The notes under the pieces were generated by a model. The model made no database searches, had not been told where the DNA came from, and saw nothing but the letters and a program-made list of their open reading frames with translations. A stretch of 64,000 bases of DNA from Deltaproteobacteria bacterium (GTDB taxonomy: Bacteria; Myxococcota_A; UBA9160; UBA4427): NCBI GenBank assembly GCA_029261835.1, contig JAJDAO010000102.1, positions 59,838 through 123,837 on the forward strand. The letters are read 5' to 3'. Of this stretch, positions 53,172-63,039 are shown in pieces. Each line of letters opens with the position of its first letter. The stretch's first letter is position 1. The position numbers and the translations under genes are program-made.

Positions 53172-54803
53172 ATGTTCAACGGACTGTTTCACATCCGCGA
53201 GCCCAAGAATGAGCCGGTGAAGAGCCACGCGCCCGGAACCCCGGAGCGCACGGAATTGAAGGCCGAACTCCAGAGGATGCTGAACAGCCCGGTCGAGGTC
53301 CCCTGCATCATTGCGGGCGAGGAGGTCCGCACCGGCGACCTGGTGGATCTGGTCCAGCCCCACGATCTCAGCAATCCGCTCGGCCGCTATCACCGCGCGA
53401 GCACGAAAGAGGCCGAGCTGGCGATCGATGCGGCCAACGAAGCCAAGATCGCCTGGAGCGAGATGGATTGGTCGTCCCGGGCTACGGTGATACTCAAGGC
53501 CGCCGAGCTGCTGGCCGGCAAGTACCGGCACACCATCAACGCCGCAACCATGCTGAACATGAGCAAGACCTGTCACCAGGCCGAGATCGACGCCGCCTGC
53601 GAGCTGATCGACTTCTGGCGCTTCAACACCTACTTCATGACCCAGGTGTACGACGACCAGCCGATCTCCACCCAGGAGGTGCTCAACTACATGGAGCACC
53701 GCCCGCTGGAGGGATTCGTATTCGCGATCTCTCCCTTCAACTTCGCCTCGATCGCGGGCAACCTGCCCACCGCTCCTGCCTTGATGGGCAACGCCGTCGT
53801 CTGGAAGCCGTCCTCGACTGGGGTGCTCCCCGCCTACTACATCATGAAGGTGCTGAAGGAGGCGGGATTGCCCGATGGCGTGATCAACCTGGTCCCCGGA
53901 CCCGGACCCGCGATCGGCCCGCCCGTGCTCAACCACACCGACCTGGGCGGCGTGCACTTCACCGGCTCGACCCACGTGTTCTCCACCATCTGGCTGACGA
54001 TCGGATCGGATATCCGCAAGTACCAGTCCTATCCCCGTATCGTGGGCGAGACCGGAGGCAAGGATTTTATCTTCGCGCACGAGTCGGCCGACGTGGACAT
54101 CCTGGCCACCGGCCTGGTGCGCGGGGCCTTCGAGTACCAGGGGCAGAAGTGCTCGGCGGCCAGCCGCGGCTACATTCCGGACAACCTCTGGCCGCAGCTC
54201 AAGCAGCGTCTGCTGGATGAGGTCGCCATGATCCGCGTGGGCGACGTCTGCGACTTCCGGAACTTCATGAACGCGGTGATCGACGCCGCCGCCTTCAAGT
54301 CCATCACCGGGTACATCGATTTCGCCAAGGAGGATCCCAACATGGAGATCCTCTGCGGCGGCAGCTACGACGACAGCGAGGGCTACTTCGTCCAGCCGAC
54401 GGTGGTGGTGTCGAGCGATCCTCGCTCCAAGCTGATGTGCGAGGAGATCTTCGGGCCGGTCCTGACGCTGCACGTCTACCCGCAAGGCAAGTTCGAGGAG
54501 ACCATGGAGCTGTGCAACACCACCAGCCCCTACGCGCTGACGGGCGCGATCTTCGCCCAGGACCGCTTCGCCATCGTGCAGGCCACTCGGGCGCTCCGCA
54601 ACGCTGCCGGCAACTTCTACATCAACGACAAGCCCACCGGCGCGGTGGTGGGGCAGCAGCCCTTCGGCGGCTCGCGAGCATCGGGAACCAACGACAAGGC
54701 GGGAACCTGGATCAACCTGGAGCGCTGGGTCTCGCCGCGCACCATCAAGGAGACTTACGTGCCGCCCACCGACTTCCGCTACCCCTTCATGGGAGAGCGG
54801 TGA
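53172..54803 (+). CDS. pruA: L-glutamate gamma-semialdehyde (P5C) dehydrogenase
   Basis: 543 residues. The catalytic Cys lies in EYQGQKCSAASRGY, the general-base Glu in VGETGGKDF, and the EIFGPVLTLHVYP and INDKPTGAVVGQQPFGGSRASGTNDKAG ends are characteristic of the RocA/PruA branch rather than other aldehyde dehydrogenases. It oxidises glutamate semialdehyde to glutamate in proline catabolism. ATG at 53172 with AAAGGAG. No proline dehydrogenase is adjacent. Confidence 0.93.
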   Translation: MFNGLFHIREPKNEPVKSHAPGTPERTELKAELQRMLNSPVEVPCIIAGEEVRTGDLVDLVQPHDLSNPLGRYHRASTKEAELAIDAANEAKIAWSEMDWSSRATVILKAAELLAGKYRHTINAATMLNMSKTCHQAEIDAACELIDFWRFNTYFMTQVYDDQPISTQEVLNYMEHRPLEGFVFAISPFNFASIAGNLPTAPALMGNAVVWKPSSTGVLPAYYIMKVLKEAGLPDGVINLVPGPGPAIGPPVLNHTDLGGVHFTGSTHVFSTIWLTIGSDIRKYQSYPRIVGETGGKDFIFAHESADVDILATGLVRGAFEYQGQKCSAASRGYIPDNLWPQLKQRLLDEVAMIRVGDVCDFRNFMNAVIDAAAFKSITGYIDFAKEDPNMEILCGGSYDDSEGYFVQPTVVVSSDPRSKLMCEEIFGPVLTLHVYPQGKFEETMELCNTTSPYALTGAIFAQDRFAIVQATRALRNAAGNFYINDKPTGAVVGQQPFGGSRASGTNDKAGTWINLERWVSPRTIKETYVPPTDFRYPFMGER

Positions 54804-54830
54804 AGGATCCTGCGCCCGAGCGGATGATCC

Positions 54831-56441
54831 TTACGATCGACGATCTTCCAGGATCATATCCGCGCATTTGTCGGCGATCACGATACAAGCTGCGTTGGTG
54901 TTGCCGGAGAGAATGGTGGGCATCACGGAGGCATCCGCAATCCGGAGCCCCGACACTCCGCGTACCCGCAATCGGTCATCCACCACCGCCATGCCGTCGT
55001 TCCCCATCTTGCAGGTACCTACCGGGTGATAGACCGAAACCGCTTCTCGGCGGATGTAATCCAGGATCTCTTCGTCACTCTGGACGTTGTCTCCTGGGAG
55101 CAGCTCGCTCGTACGGTGCTTTTCCAGTACTGGTGACGCAAAGATGGCTCGCGTCTTCTTTACACCGGCTATGAGGTGCTGACGATCGTTCTCGCTGCTC
55201 AGGTAGTTCGCGCAGATGGCCGGGTGTTGAGTCGGGTCGTCCGATTGGATATGCACGGAACCTCGACTGCTGGGGCGAAGATAGCAGACGGTTGCGGTCG
55301 TCCCGGGAACGGTCACCATCGTTCCCTTGTCATTGTACTCGCCTGCTGCGGGGGCGAAGTGGATCTGTGCATCCGGGCGTTCCACCTGCGGGTCGGTCCT
55401 GAAGAACGCGCCCACCTGCGCAGAGGGAAAAGCGAGCATCCCCCGGCGTGCGAAGATGTACTGCAGCAGGTTTTCGAGAAAACGCAGTGGCTTGACTTCT
55501 TCATAGTAGGTGTTGATACCCTTCAGACCCTGACAAATGTTGACCGTCAGGTGGTCTTGCAGGTTCTCGCCAACGCCGGGCAAATGCTGCTTCACGGCAA
55601 CGCCGCCACTCGCGAGCCGCGCCTGATCTCCAATACCGGACAACTCCAGGAGCTGCGGAGAATTGATCGCACCTCCGCAGAGAATCACTTCGCCCTTGCA
55701 GCGCGCGGTGACGGACCCGCCCCCGCGCCGGGTGTGGCGATAGCTGACGCCCACGGCACGGTCATCTTCGAAGAGAACTCGTGTCGTCAGTGCATGGGTT
55801 TGCACTGTGAGATTTGTGCGTTTCCGAATCGGCTTCAGGTAGGCGACCGCCGTGCTTTGCCGTCTCCCCCTCTTGATGTTGACCTGGAAATAGCCGACGC
55901 CGTCTTCCGTCGCGCCGTTGAAGTCCTCGTTGAATGCGAGGCCTTCGTCGATGGCCGCCTTCACGAATAGGGCCGACATGTCGAATTGGCAGGGCACTTC
56001 ATCCACCCATAGCGGACCCCCCACGCCACGATATCGATTGCTGCCCTTGGCGTTGTGCTCATGGTGCTTGAAGTAGGGCAGCAACTCATCATAGGACCAA
56101 CCTCGGTTACCGAGGGATGCCCAATGGTCGAAGTCCTCACGCTGACCGCGGATATGGACCATGCCATTGATGGAGCTGCAACCACCCAGGACCCTCCCCC
56201 GCGGCCAGTCGATTCGCCGATTCTGAAGCTCGGGCTCTGGCTCGGTCTGGTAGCACCAGTTGATGTCTTTGTGTTTCATGAGAAACGCAAAGCCGAGCGG
56301 GATGTGGATCATCGGATGGCTGTCCCTGCCACCCGCCTCCAGTAGCAGGACACGGTTGGTGGATTCTCGTGACAGCTGATAGGCCAATGCGCAACCGGCA
56401 GTTCCAGCCCCTACAACAATGTGATCGTATGTATCGTCCAA
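54831..56441 (-). CDS. GMC oxidoreductase, choline dehydrogenase-like
   Basis: 536 residues. YDHIVVGAGTAGCALAYQLS binds FAD; VLGGCSSINGMVHIRGQREDFDHWA is GMC signature 1, GAINSPQLLELSGIGD signature 2, and the C terminus holds YHPVGTCKMG with the active His and ILSGNTNAACIVIADKCAD. This is the BetA/alcohol dehydrogenase-like branch; the substrate is open. No subunit-3-like partner, so it differs from the GMC gene at 39.6 kb. Confidence 0.93.
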   Translation of the reverse strand: MDDTYDHIVVGAGTAGCALAYQLSRESTNRVLLLEAGGRDSHPMIHIPLGFAFLMKHKDINWCYQTEPEPELQNRRIDWPRGRVLGGCSSINGMVHIRGQREDFDHWASLGNRGWSYDELLPYFKHHEHNAKGSNRYRGVGGPLWVDEVPCQFDMSALFVKAAIDEGLAFNEDFNGATEDGVGYFQVNIKRGRRQSTAVAYLKPIRKRTNLTVQTHALTTRVLFEDDRAVGVSYRHTRRGGGSVTARCKGEVILCGGAINSPQLLELSGIGDQARLASGGVAVKQHLPGVGENLQDHLTVNICQGLKGINTYYEEVKPLRFLENLLQYIFARRGMLAFPSAQVGAFFRTDPQVERPDAQIHFAPAAGEYNDKGTMVTVPGTTATVCYLRPSSRGSVHIQSDDPTQHPAICANYLSSENDRQHLIAGVKKTRAIFASPVLEKHRTSELLPGDNVQSDEEILDYIRREAVSVYHPVGTCKMGNDGMAVVDDRLRVRGVSGLRIADASVMPTILSGNTNAACIVIADKCADMILEDRRS

Positions 56442-56791
56442 TCGGACTTCGCCTCCACTCCTGCGCTTGCTTCTACCTTCGCAGCCACTCTGGTTCGCGC
56501 TTCTCCCGCATATTCAATAACTCGCTTCGTTCGCCTGTCTTCTCGCTGAGACCTGGTCACTCAGATCCCCTTGGCCATCATCTGCCCTGACCATGCCAGA
56601 ATCGTCCGGTGGACCTGTGATTCTACACGCCGGGACCGGCTGTCGACGTACTCGACATGCCCCAGGCCAGGGCGCGGAGCCAGCTAGAGAACGCGCCTCT
56701 AGCCTAAGTAACTGGCAGCACGAAGCAAACAACGCGACCCCGGCGCGATTCGCGCATTCTAGCTGGTCCGATTCGAGGGAGGCAGCAGTGC
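56442..56791. other. Intergenic region without gene
   Basis: About 350 bp between two minus-strand genes. I see no coding frame or strong hairpin; presumably the GMC promoter and the 3' region of the SGNH gene. Confidence 0.45.
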
Positions 56792-57823
56792 TCACCGGCC
56801 GGGCGCGGGTGAGTCACTCTCGAGATGTTGCCGCCGGAGTGCCGCTATCACGCGGGGGGCTAGCGCCTCAGCGATCCGCAGCGTTCCCGCGCGCCGCGTG
56901 TGCCCGAGCTCGTCGGAGAAGTGGTCTCTGGGTAGCAGTTGGTGCAGGTCCACGAACTCACCGCCACGCGCTTCGGTCACGCGTTGCAGGACTTCGAGCC
57001 GGGCCGTAAACCGCGCCGGGTCGTAGAATCCCTCGCTCGCGAGTCGGGCGACGGGGATTGGGCTCACCACGACAACCACGGCAGCGCCGCGACGTCGGGC
57101 CAGCTCGATCGTCGCCGCCATCATACGCACCACGGGGTGCTGCTCGTAGAGCGGCGTGTCGTAGCGGCGAAAGGCGGCGTAACGCAAGGCGGGATCGTCC
57201 ACGTCGAGCTGCGGTTCGGCGGGCACGAGCCAGCGCCAGCCCTGCGCCGCCTGCAGCGCGGCGCGCAGCCCGATATGGAGCTCGAGCGCCCGCTCGCCCC
57301 ATGGATATCGCAGCGAGCGGGAGGCGATCAGCTCGGGAAGCGTAATGCCGCGCTCGTGCAGCGGCAACAGCGCGGCGCGTGGGAGCTCCGCCGTGGGCAC
57401 CATGGATACGAGGTCCGTCATGCCGAAGACGCCGGCGCGTCCGAACATGCGGAGATGTGCGACGAGGACGATGACTGCAGGCTCGAGCTCGAGCACCTCG
57501 CCCAAGCTGAAGTAGTGGTGGTAGAAGTCGAAGCCGGGATAGCGGATCGCGCGGACGTCGGCCGTGTCGCGCAGGACCTTCGCGATGTGGTTCGGATAGG
57601 CGGAGGCGCCGTAGATCGTGGAATCACCCATGAACACGACGCCGGGTCGATCGGAGACCGGGCGCGCCAACGGAACGCGTACTGCCGCTCGGTATCGAGT
57701 GCGCTGTCGCCCGAGGCGGGTGGCGTCATCAGCGAGGGCAAAGAGGGAGGCCGTCAGCAGAGCTGTCGCGACACCCGAGAACGCCAGGCCGAGTATTGTG
57801 AGTCGTCTCATTCCTGCATGCAT
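56792..57823 (-). CDS. SGNH-type exported esterase/O-acetyl handling protein
   Basis: 343 residues with an N-terminal signal anchor (LTILGLAFSGVATALLTASLFAL). VVFMGDSTIYGASAYPNHI is the GDS block (nucleophile Ser), and LLPRDHFSDELGHTRRAG holds the D..H pair at the end, as in AlgJ/AlgX- or DltD-like SGNH proteins. It lies 5 bp behind the MBOAT gene, so it likely completes O-acetyl transfer to a surface glycan. Confidence 0.78.
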   Translation of the reverse strand: MHAGMRRLTILGLAFSGVATALLTASLFALADDATRLGRQRTRYRAAVRVPLARPVSDRPGVVFMGDSTIYGASAYPNHIAKVLRDTADVRAIRYPGFDFYHHYFSLGEVLELEPAVIVLVAHLRMFGRAGVFGMTDLVSMVPTAELPRAALLPLHERGITLPELIASRSLRYPWGERALELHIGLRAALQAAQGWRWLVPAEPQLDVDDPALRYAAFRRYDTPLYEQHPVVRMMAATIELARRRGAAVVVVVSPIPVARLASEGFYDPARFTARLEVLQRVTEARGGEFVDLHQLLPRDHFSDELGHTRRAGTLRIAEALAPRVIAALRRQHLESDSPAPGR

Positions 57824-57828
57824 CCGGA

Positions 57829-59229
57829 CTAGAACTGAAAGTAGATGAAGCGCCCCGTGTTCGGTGACGCCAGGTAAACGAGTGTGGCCAGCACTGCGTA
57901 AGCCGCTCCCTGAACGACGATGGGCCAGCGTGTGGTTCGCACGACCATGCTGCCGGCGCCACTCAGCCCATGAATCCCCGCCGCGATCAGGAGGAGTACC
58001 AGCGCCTGCACGGCGAGAGGCGTCGGCTCGAAGCCGATGTGGGCCATGCGCCCGAGCACGCTACCCGCTAGCTCGAGTGAGGGTGCGCGAAAGAGGATCC
58101 AACCCAGACAGATCAGGTGAAACGTCAGCAGCCGACGCAACCAGAGCGGAACCGCGATACGCCGGACCAGGCGCTCGCCCACCACGCGCTGAAGCACCAG
58201 CAGCGCGCCGTGGTAGGCCCCCCAGAGCACGAAGCCCACAGCTGCGCCGTGCCAGAGCCCGCCGAGCAGCATCGTGATCATCAGGTTCGCCTGCGTACGC
58301 GTCCGTGAGGTGCGGTTGCCGCCGAGGCTCACGTAGAGGTAGTCACGTAGCCAGGTCGAGAGCGTCATGTGCCAGCGGCGCCAGAAGTCGCGGGGGCTGG
58401 TCGCGAGGTAGGGCCGGTTGAAGTTCTCCGGCAGAGAGATCCCGAAGAGACGGCCGAGCCCGATCGCCATGTCACAGTAGCCCGAGAAGTCGAAATAGAT
58501 CTGAAACGCATAGGCGTAGACCGCCAGCCAGACGTCACCACCCGAGTGCTCGAGAGGCGCGGCGAAGACGCTGTCCACGTATGCACCGAGGGTGTCGGCG
58601 AAGACCACCTTCTTCGTCAAGCCGCTCGCGATGCGGGCGAGCGCCATCTCGACGTCGGCTGCCGTGACCCGGCGGTCGGTCGCGAGCTGGGGGAGCAGGC
58701 CAGCTGCGCGTACGATCGGCCCCGCAACCAGCTGTGGGAAGAACGAGACGTAGAGCGCGAAGTCGAGCAGGCTGTGGCTCGCCCGTTGGCTGCCGCGGTA
58801 GACGTCGATCGTGTAGCTGAGCGTCTGGAAGGTGTAGAAGGAGATCCCGATCGGCAGCGCCAGCTCGAGCAGCGGGAGCGATCCGGGCTCGAGCTCGCGT
58901 CCGAAGACACGCAGGGCGCCATCTGCGAAGAAGGCCCCGTACTTGAAGAACCCGAGCAGTCCCAGGTTCGCGGCCAAGCTCACGCAGAGCAGCAGTCCGC
59001 GCGCACGGGCTGACAAGCTGCGCTCGAGCCGGAGGGCGACCGAGAAATCCAGCAGCGTCGAGAAGGCCAGCAGCGTGCCGAAATACGGATTCCACGACAT
59101 GTAGAACGCATAGCTGGAGGTGAGCAGCAGGATCTTGCGAGCAGACTGGTGGCGAGCGGGGATCACCACATGATGGAGCACCAGCACGCCAACGACGAAG
59201 GGAAGGAAGATCAGGCTGTTGAATAGCAT
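57829..59229 (-). CDS. MBOAT family O-acyltransferase (AlgI-like)
   Basis: 466 residues with about ten membrane helices. MLFNSLIFLPFVVGVLVLHHV is the typical AlgI N terminus, RDYLYVSLGGNR the conserved loop, and GGLWHGAAVGFVLWGAYHG holds the catalytic His. YFDFSGYCDMAIGLGRLFGI matches too. It moves acetyl groups across the membrane for glycan O-acetylation. Coupled with the following SGNH gene. Confidence 0.92.
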   Translation of the reverse strand: MLFNSLIFLPFVVGVLVLHHVVIPARHQSARKILLLTSSYAFYMSWNPYFGTLLAFSTLLDFSVALRLERSLSARARGLLLCVSLAANLGLLGFFKYGAFFADGALRVFGRELEPGSLPLLELALPIGISFYTFQTLSYTIDVYRGSQRASHSLLDFALYVSFFPQLVAGPIVRAAGLLPQLATDRRVTAADVEMALARIASGLTKKVVFADTLGAYVDSVFAAPLEHSGGDVWLAVYAYAFQIYFDFSGYCDMAIGLGRLFGISLPENFNRPYLATSPRDFWRRWHMTLSTWLRDYLYVSLGGNRTSRTRTQANLMITMLLGGLWHGAAVGFVLWGAYHGALLVLQRVVGERLVRRIAVPLWLRRLLTFHLICLGWILFRAPSLELAGSVLGRMAHIGFEPTPLAVQALVLLLIAAGIHGLSGAGSMVVRTTRWPIVVQGAAYAVLATLVYLASPNTGRFIYFQF

Positions 59230-59256
59230 GCGCGTCTACGGGACCAGGGGCGGTGT

Positions 59257-59586
59257 TCAGTGAACGGCATCGGACAGCTGGAGGCCCACGACACCCACGA
59301 TGATGAAGCCCATGCTGACTAGTCGGCCGCCCGTGACCGGCTCGGCGAGAAACAGCATCCCAATCGCGGCAACCAGGGTGGTTCCGAGGCCGGACCATAT
59401 GGCATAGGCCACGCTGACGTCGACGTGCTTCAAGACGATCGCCAGCAGGACGAACGACAGTGGATAGAACAGGACGACGCCAATCGAGGGAGCGAGCCGC
59501 GAGAATCCATCAGAGAGCTTGAGACAGGTCGTGCCACCGACCTCTGCTGTGATCGCAGCAACCAGGAGGAGCCAGCTTTGCATCAT
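59257..59586 (-). CDS. Small multidrug resistance (SMR) transporter
   Basis: 109 residues, four helices. The essential Glu is in AAITAEVGGTTCLKLSDGF (Glu15, equivalent to EmrE Glu14), and AYAIWSGLGTTLVAAIG is the classical SMR loop. It probably exports quaternary cations or guanidinium by proton antiport. Upstream of the MBOAT gene with a 27-bp gap, possibly co-transcribed though unrelated in function. Confidence 0.92.
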   Translation of the reverse strand: MMQSWLLLVAAITAEVGGTTCLKLSDGFSRLAPSIGVVLFYPLSFVLLAIVLKHVDVSVAYAIWSGLGTTLVAAIGMLFLAEPVTGGRLVSMGFIIVGVVGLQLSDAVH

Positions 59587-59849
59587 CGTCTCCGTTCGCG
59601 TAGACCGGTCAAAGGGGCCAGAGTAGGTCGTCGGCGGCGGCAGCGTAAGCCTGGCGGCGGGCGGTACCCTCTTCCGCGCGGGTCGTGTAGAAGGGGATCG
59701 AAGACACGCTTGAGCGCCTCCGGCTCAATCCAGGGTCCACACACAGGGGCAGGTCAAGCCACGCGAAGGCTATCTTCAGTACCGCATCTCGATGAGCCCG
59801 TCCGTCGTTGTGACCCCGTGTATCCTCTACTCCTCCTGAGAGGGACTCC

Positions 59850-61283
59850 ATGGCACTCCACCAAGACCTCATCGCGGAAATCCAAAAAGCCCCCGGTGGG
59901 CCCAAGATCGGGGCGCTGTTCGACTTTGACGGCACGCTGATATCCGGCTATTCCGCCGTGACCTTCGTGCAGGCGCAGGTCAGGCGGGGTGATTTGTCCG
60001 TGGCGGATTTCCTGGAACTGCTGGGGGCTGCGACCAGCTTCGGTCTGGGCAGTATGGGCTTTTCAGCACTGATGGTGGCCACGTCCCAGTTCCTGCGCGG
60101 CATCAGTGAAGACAGCTATATCGAGCTTGGCGAGGCGCTGTTCCAGACGCGCATTGCTCGGCTGGTCTACCCGGAGTCTCGGGCGCTCGTGCAGGCGCAT
60201 CTGCGCAGGGGCCACACGGTGGCGATGGTTTCTTCCGCCACCCCCTATCAGGTTGAACCCGCCGCCCGTGATCTGGGGATCGAGCATGTGCTCTGCACGC
60301 ACCTAGAGGTGAAGGACGGAGTGCTCACCGGCGGGGTCGTTCGTCCCACCTGCTTTGGCCCCGGCAAGGTCGTGGCCGCAGAAAGACTGGCGGACAAACT
60401 GGGAGTCGACCTGGAACAGAGTTACTTCTACTCGGACAGCGACGATGACATTGAGTTGCTCGAACGCGTCGGTCACGCTCGACCGCTGAACCCCAACCGC
60501 GAACTCACCGCAATTGCCGAGCGACGCGGCTGGCCCATTCGCCGTTTCGCCAGCCGCGGGCGGCCGGGAGTTGTGGACTGGGCTCGCTCCATCGCCGCCA
60601 CGGGCAGCCTGGTGACCTCTTTTCTTGCTGGTCTCCCGATCTGGGCGCTGACGGGCTCTAGACGCAAGGCTCAGAACTTCTCCTTTTCGGTGTTTGCCGA
60701 CACGGCGAGTGCGCTGATCGGTCTCGACCTGAACATCAAGGGCGAAGAACACCTTTGGGAACAGCGTCCGGCGGTGTTCGTCTTCAACCATCAGAGCAAG
60801 GCCGATATCGTCATTGCCGCCCGCCTGCTGCGCCGGGACATCGCCGGTGTGGGGAAGAAGGAGATCGGCAATCTCCCGATCCTCGGCCGGGTGCTGGAAT
60901 TTGGTGGGGTCGTGTTGATCGACCGCCAGAATGCAGCCGGTGCGATCAAAGCCATGACGCCGCTGGTGGACGTGATGCGCAAGGAGGGCAAATCCGTCTG
61001 CCTTGCGCCCGAAGGCACACGTACGGTGTCACCCAGGCTGGCTCCGTTCAAGAAGGGCGCCTTCCACCTCGCCATCCAGGCGGGTGTGCCCATCGTGCCG
61101 ATCGTCATCCACAACGCGCTCGATGTCGCACCGAAGGGGAGTTTCGTCTTCCGCCCTGCCACCGTCGAGGTGGAAGTACTGCCTCCGGTCGATACAGGAG
61201 ACTGGAGCGCCGAGAGCATCAACGACCACGTGGCCGAGGTGCGAGGGATGTTTCTGGACGTGCTGGGCCAGGATGCCGAGTGA
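59850..61283 (+). CDS. HAD-IB hydrolase fused to PlsC-like acyltransferase
   Basis: 477 residues. The N-terminal HAD domain has ALFDFDGTLISGYSA (Asp25, Asp27) and YFYSDSDDDIELLERVG. From about 300 the PlsC domain has VFVFNHQSKADIV (NHxxxxD) and CLAPEGTRTVSP (EGTR), as in 1-acylglycerol-phosphate acyltransferases. Mycobacterial proteins with the same order are known. It may make phosphatidate, and the HAD part could dephosphorylate a lipid phosphate; the latter is speculation. WS/DGAT follows 12 bp later. Confidence 0.92.
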   Translation: MALHQDLIAEIQKAPGGPKIGALFDFDGTLISGYSAVTFVQAQVRRGDLSVADFLELLGAATSFGLGSMGFSALMVATSQFLRGISEDSYIELGEALFQTRIARLVYPESRALVQAHLRRGHTVAMVSSATPYQVEPAARDLGIEHVLCTHLEVKDGVLTGGVVRPTCFGPGKVVAAERLADKLGVDLEQSYFYSDSDDDIELLERVGHARPLNPNRELTAIAERRGWPIRRFASRGRPGVVDWARSIAATGSLVTSFLAGLPIWALTGSRRKAQNFSFSVFADTASALIGLDLNIKGEEHLWEQRPAVFVFNHQSKADIVIAARLLRRDIAGVGKKEIGNLPILGRVLEFGGVVLIDRQNAAGAIKAMTPLVDVMRKEGKSVCLAPEGTRTVSPRLAPFKKGAFHLAIQAGVPIVPIVIHNALDVAPKGSFVFRPATVEVEVLPPVDTGDWSAESINDHVAEVRGMFLDVLGQDAE

Positions 61284-61295
61284 GGAGGTTCGAAG

Positions 61296-62759
61296 ATGGA
61301 TACCCACCAGAACGAGCGCCGACAGGGCGCTGGCAAGCGACGCGACACCCCGCTCGACTGGGCCCGATCGCGGCAGATGAACGGTATCGAGACGCTGATG
61401 TGGCGGGCAGAGGCGGACCCGCGCATGCGGTCCACGATCTGCTCCCTCGCGCTCCTTGATCGCACGCCAGATTGGGAACGCTTTGTCGCCGCCTGCGACT
61501 GGGGCTCGCGGATGGCGCCGCGCTTCCGACAGAAAGTCGTAGAGCCAGCGTTCGGGCTGGGGACGCCGTGTTGGGTGAACGATCCCCATTTCGACTTGCA
61601 CTACCACGTCCGGCGCATTCGGCTCAGCGAGAGCGCCGGGTGGCGGGAACTGTTCGAAACCGCAGAGCAGGTGGCGATGACGCCCTTCGATCGCGCGCGT
61701 TCGCCCTGGGAGGCGGTGCTGATCGACGGCATGCCCGACGGTCATTCCGCGCTGCTGGTCAAGTTGCATCATTCGACAACGGACGGGATGGGGGGCTTCC
61801 AGCTCTTCGCGAAGCTCCACTCGCGAACCCGGGAGCACGACCCGGACAAGCCCCAGCCTGACGCGCCGCCACCGGAGTGGATCAGCCCGACCGACCTGCT
61901 GGTGGAACAGATGAGCCGCGAAGCCCGGGCGGTCCCGGGTGACGCTCTCAAGAGCGCGGGGACGCTGGTCAGAGCGCTCGGTCAGCCCGGCAAGACGGTC
62001 CAGGACGCCCGCCGGTTCATGGAATCGCTGACGCGGGTCGCGGCTGATCCGGACGCTGAGGGCTCCCCCCTGCTTCGCGAGCGGAGTCTCTCGTGGCGTT
62101 TCCTGGCGCTCGATGTCCGATTCGAGGACCTGCGAAGCGCCGCAAGGCAGGCGGGAGGCACGCTGAACGACGCCTTTCTCGCTTCGCTACTCGGTGCCTT
62201 CCGCATCTACCACGCGAAGCTGGGCCAGGCGATCAAGACGATGCCAATCGCGATGCCAATCTCCGTGCGTCGTGACGACGACGACCAGGGCGGCAACAAG
62301 TTCGCCGGCGCCCGCTTCGCGGCGCCGGTCGGAGTTGCCGATCCGCTGGCGCGCATAGAGGCGGTGGGCAACATGGTACGCGCTGCCCGCAAGGAGCCCG
62401 CGATCAACGGCATGGCGTTCATTGCCCCTGTTCTCGCGCGTCTTCCAGCGCCGCTACTCGGCAGACTCGCTGGCGGCATCACGAAGACCAACGACCTGCA
62501 GGCGAGCAACGTGCCAGGCTTCCGCGAGGAGCTCTTCATCGCGGGCGCCCGTATCGAACGTATCTACGGCTTCGGCCCACTCCCCGGCTGTGCCACGATG
62601 ATCACCCTAGTGACCCACCGCGACAGCTGCTGCATCGCCGCAAATGTCGACCGGGCCGCGGTCACCGATCCGGAGCTGTTCGGTCAGTGCCTAGAGGACG
62701 GGTTCGCGGAGGTACTCACCCTATGTGACGGCGCCGAGCCGCCGCTGCGGCGCAAGTAA
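61296..62759 (+). CDS. Wax ester synthase/diacylglycerol acyltransferase (WS/DGAT)
   Basis: 487 residues. KLHHSTTDGMGG is the HHxxxDG motif (His158, His159, Asp163). PLDWARSRQMNGIETLMW at the N terminus and ASNVPGFREELFIAGARIERIYGFGPL near the C terminus also fit. It forms triacylglycerol or wax ester from acyl-CoA. Directly downstream of the HAD-PlsC fusion in a two-gene unit for storage lipid. Confidence 0.93.
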   Translation: MDTHQNERRQGAGKRRDTPLDWARSRQMNGIETLMWRAEADPRMRSTICSLALLDRTPDWERFVAACDWGSRMAPRFRQKVVEPAFGLGTPCWVNDPHFDLHYHVRRIRLSESAGWRELFETAEQVAMTPFDRARSPWEAVLIDGMPDGHSALLVKLHHSTTDGMGGFQLFAKLHSRTREHDPDKPQPDAPPPEWISPTDLLVEQMSREARAVPGDALKSAGTLVRALGQPGKTVQDARRFMESLTRVAADPDAEGSPLLRERSLSWRFLALDVRFEDLRSAARQAGGTLNDAFLASLLGAFRIYHAKLGQAIKTMPIAMPISVRRDDDDQGGNKFAGARFAAPVGVADPLARIEAVGNMVRAARKEPAINGMAFIAPVLARLPAPLLGRLAGGITKTNDLQASNVPGFREELFIAGARIERIYGFGPLPGCATMITLVTHRDSCCIAANVDRAAVTDPELFGQCLEDGFAEVLTLCDGAEPPLRRK

Positions 62760-63039
62760 GGACCCGCGAGACAATCACTCCGTCGCTTGGAGCGAGGCGT
62801 GGTGGTGCTCCTTGCTGCCCGTCACAACCCAATGTCAGACGCAGAAATCCCAACAATCCCCCTATCACGCGCGCCGCCAGAGCAGGACTTGCTTGGGTCG
62901 ACTCATGAAGGTCCTCCGCGGGCACCTCGCCGAGGGTCCGCAGCTCGTTCCGATACTGTCGCAGATCGAATCGCGGGTGAACGGCCTCCCTGGCACTCGC
63001 CACCCCCTTCGTCGAACGCTGCTATTGTTCCAGTGCGCC

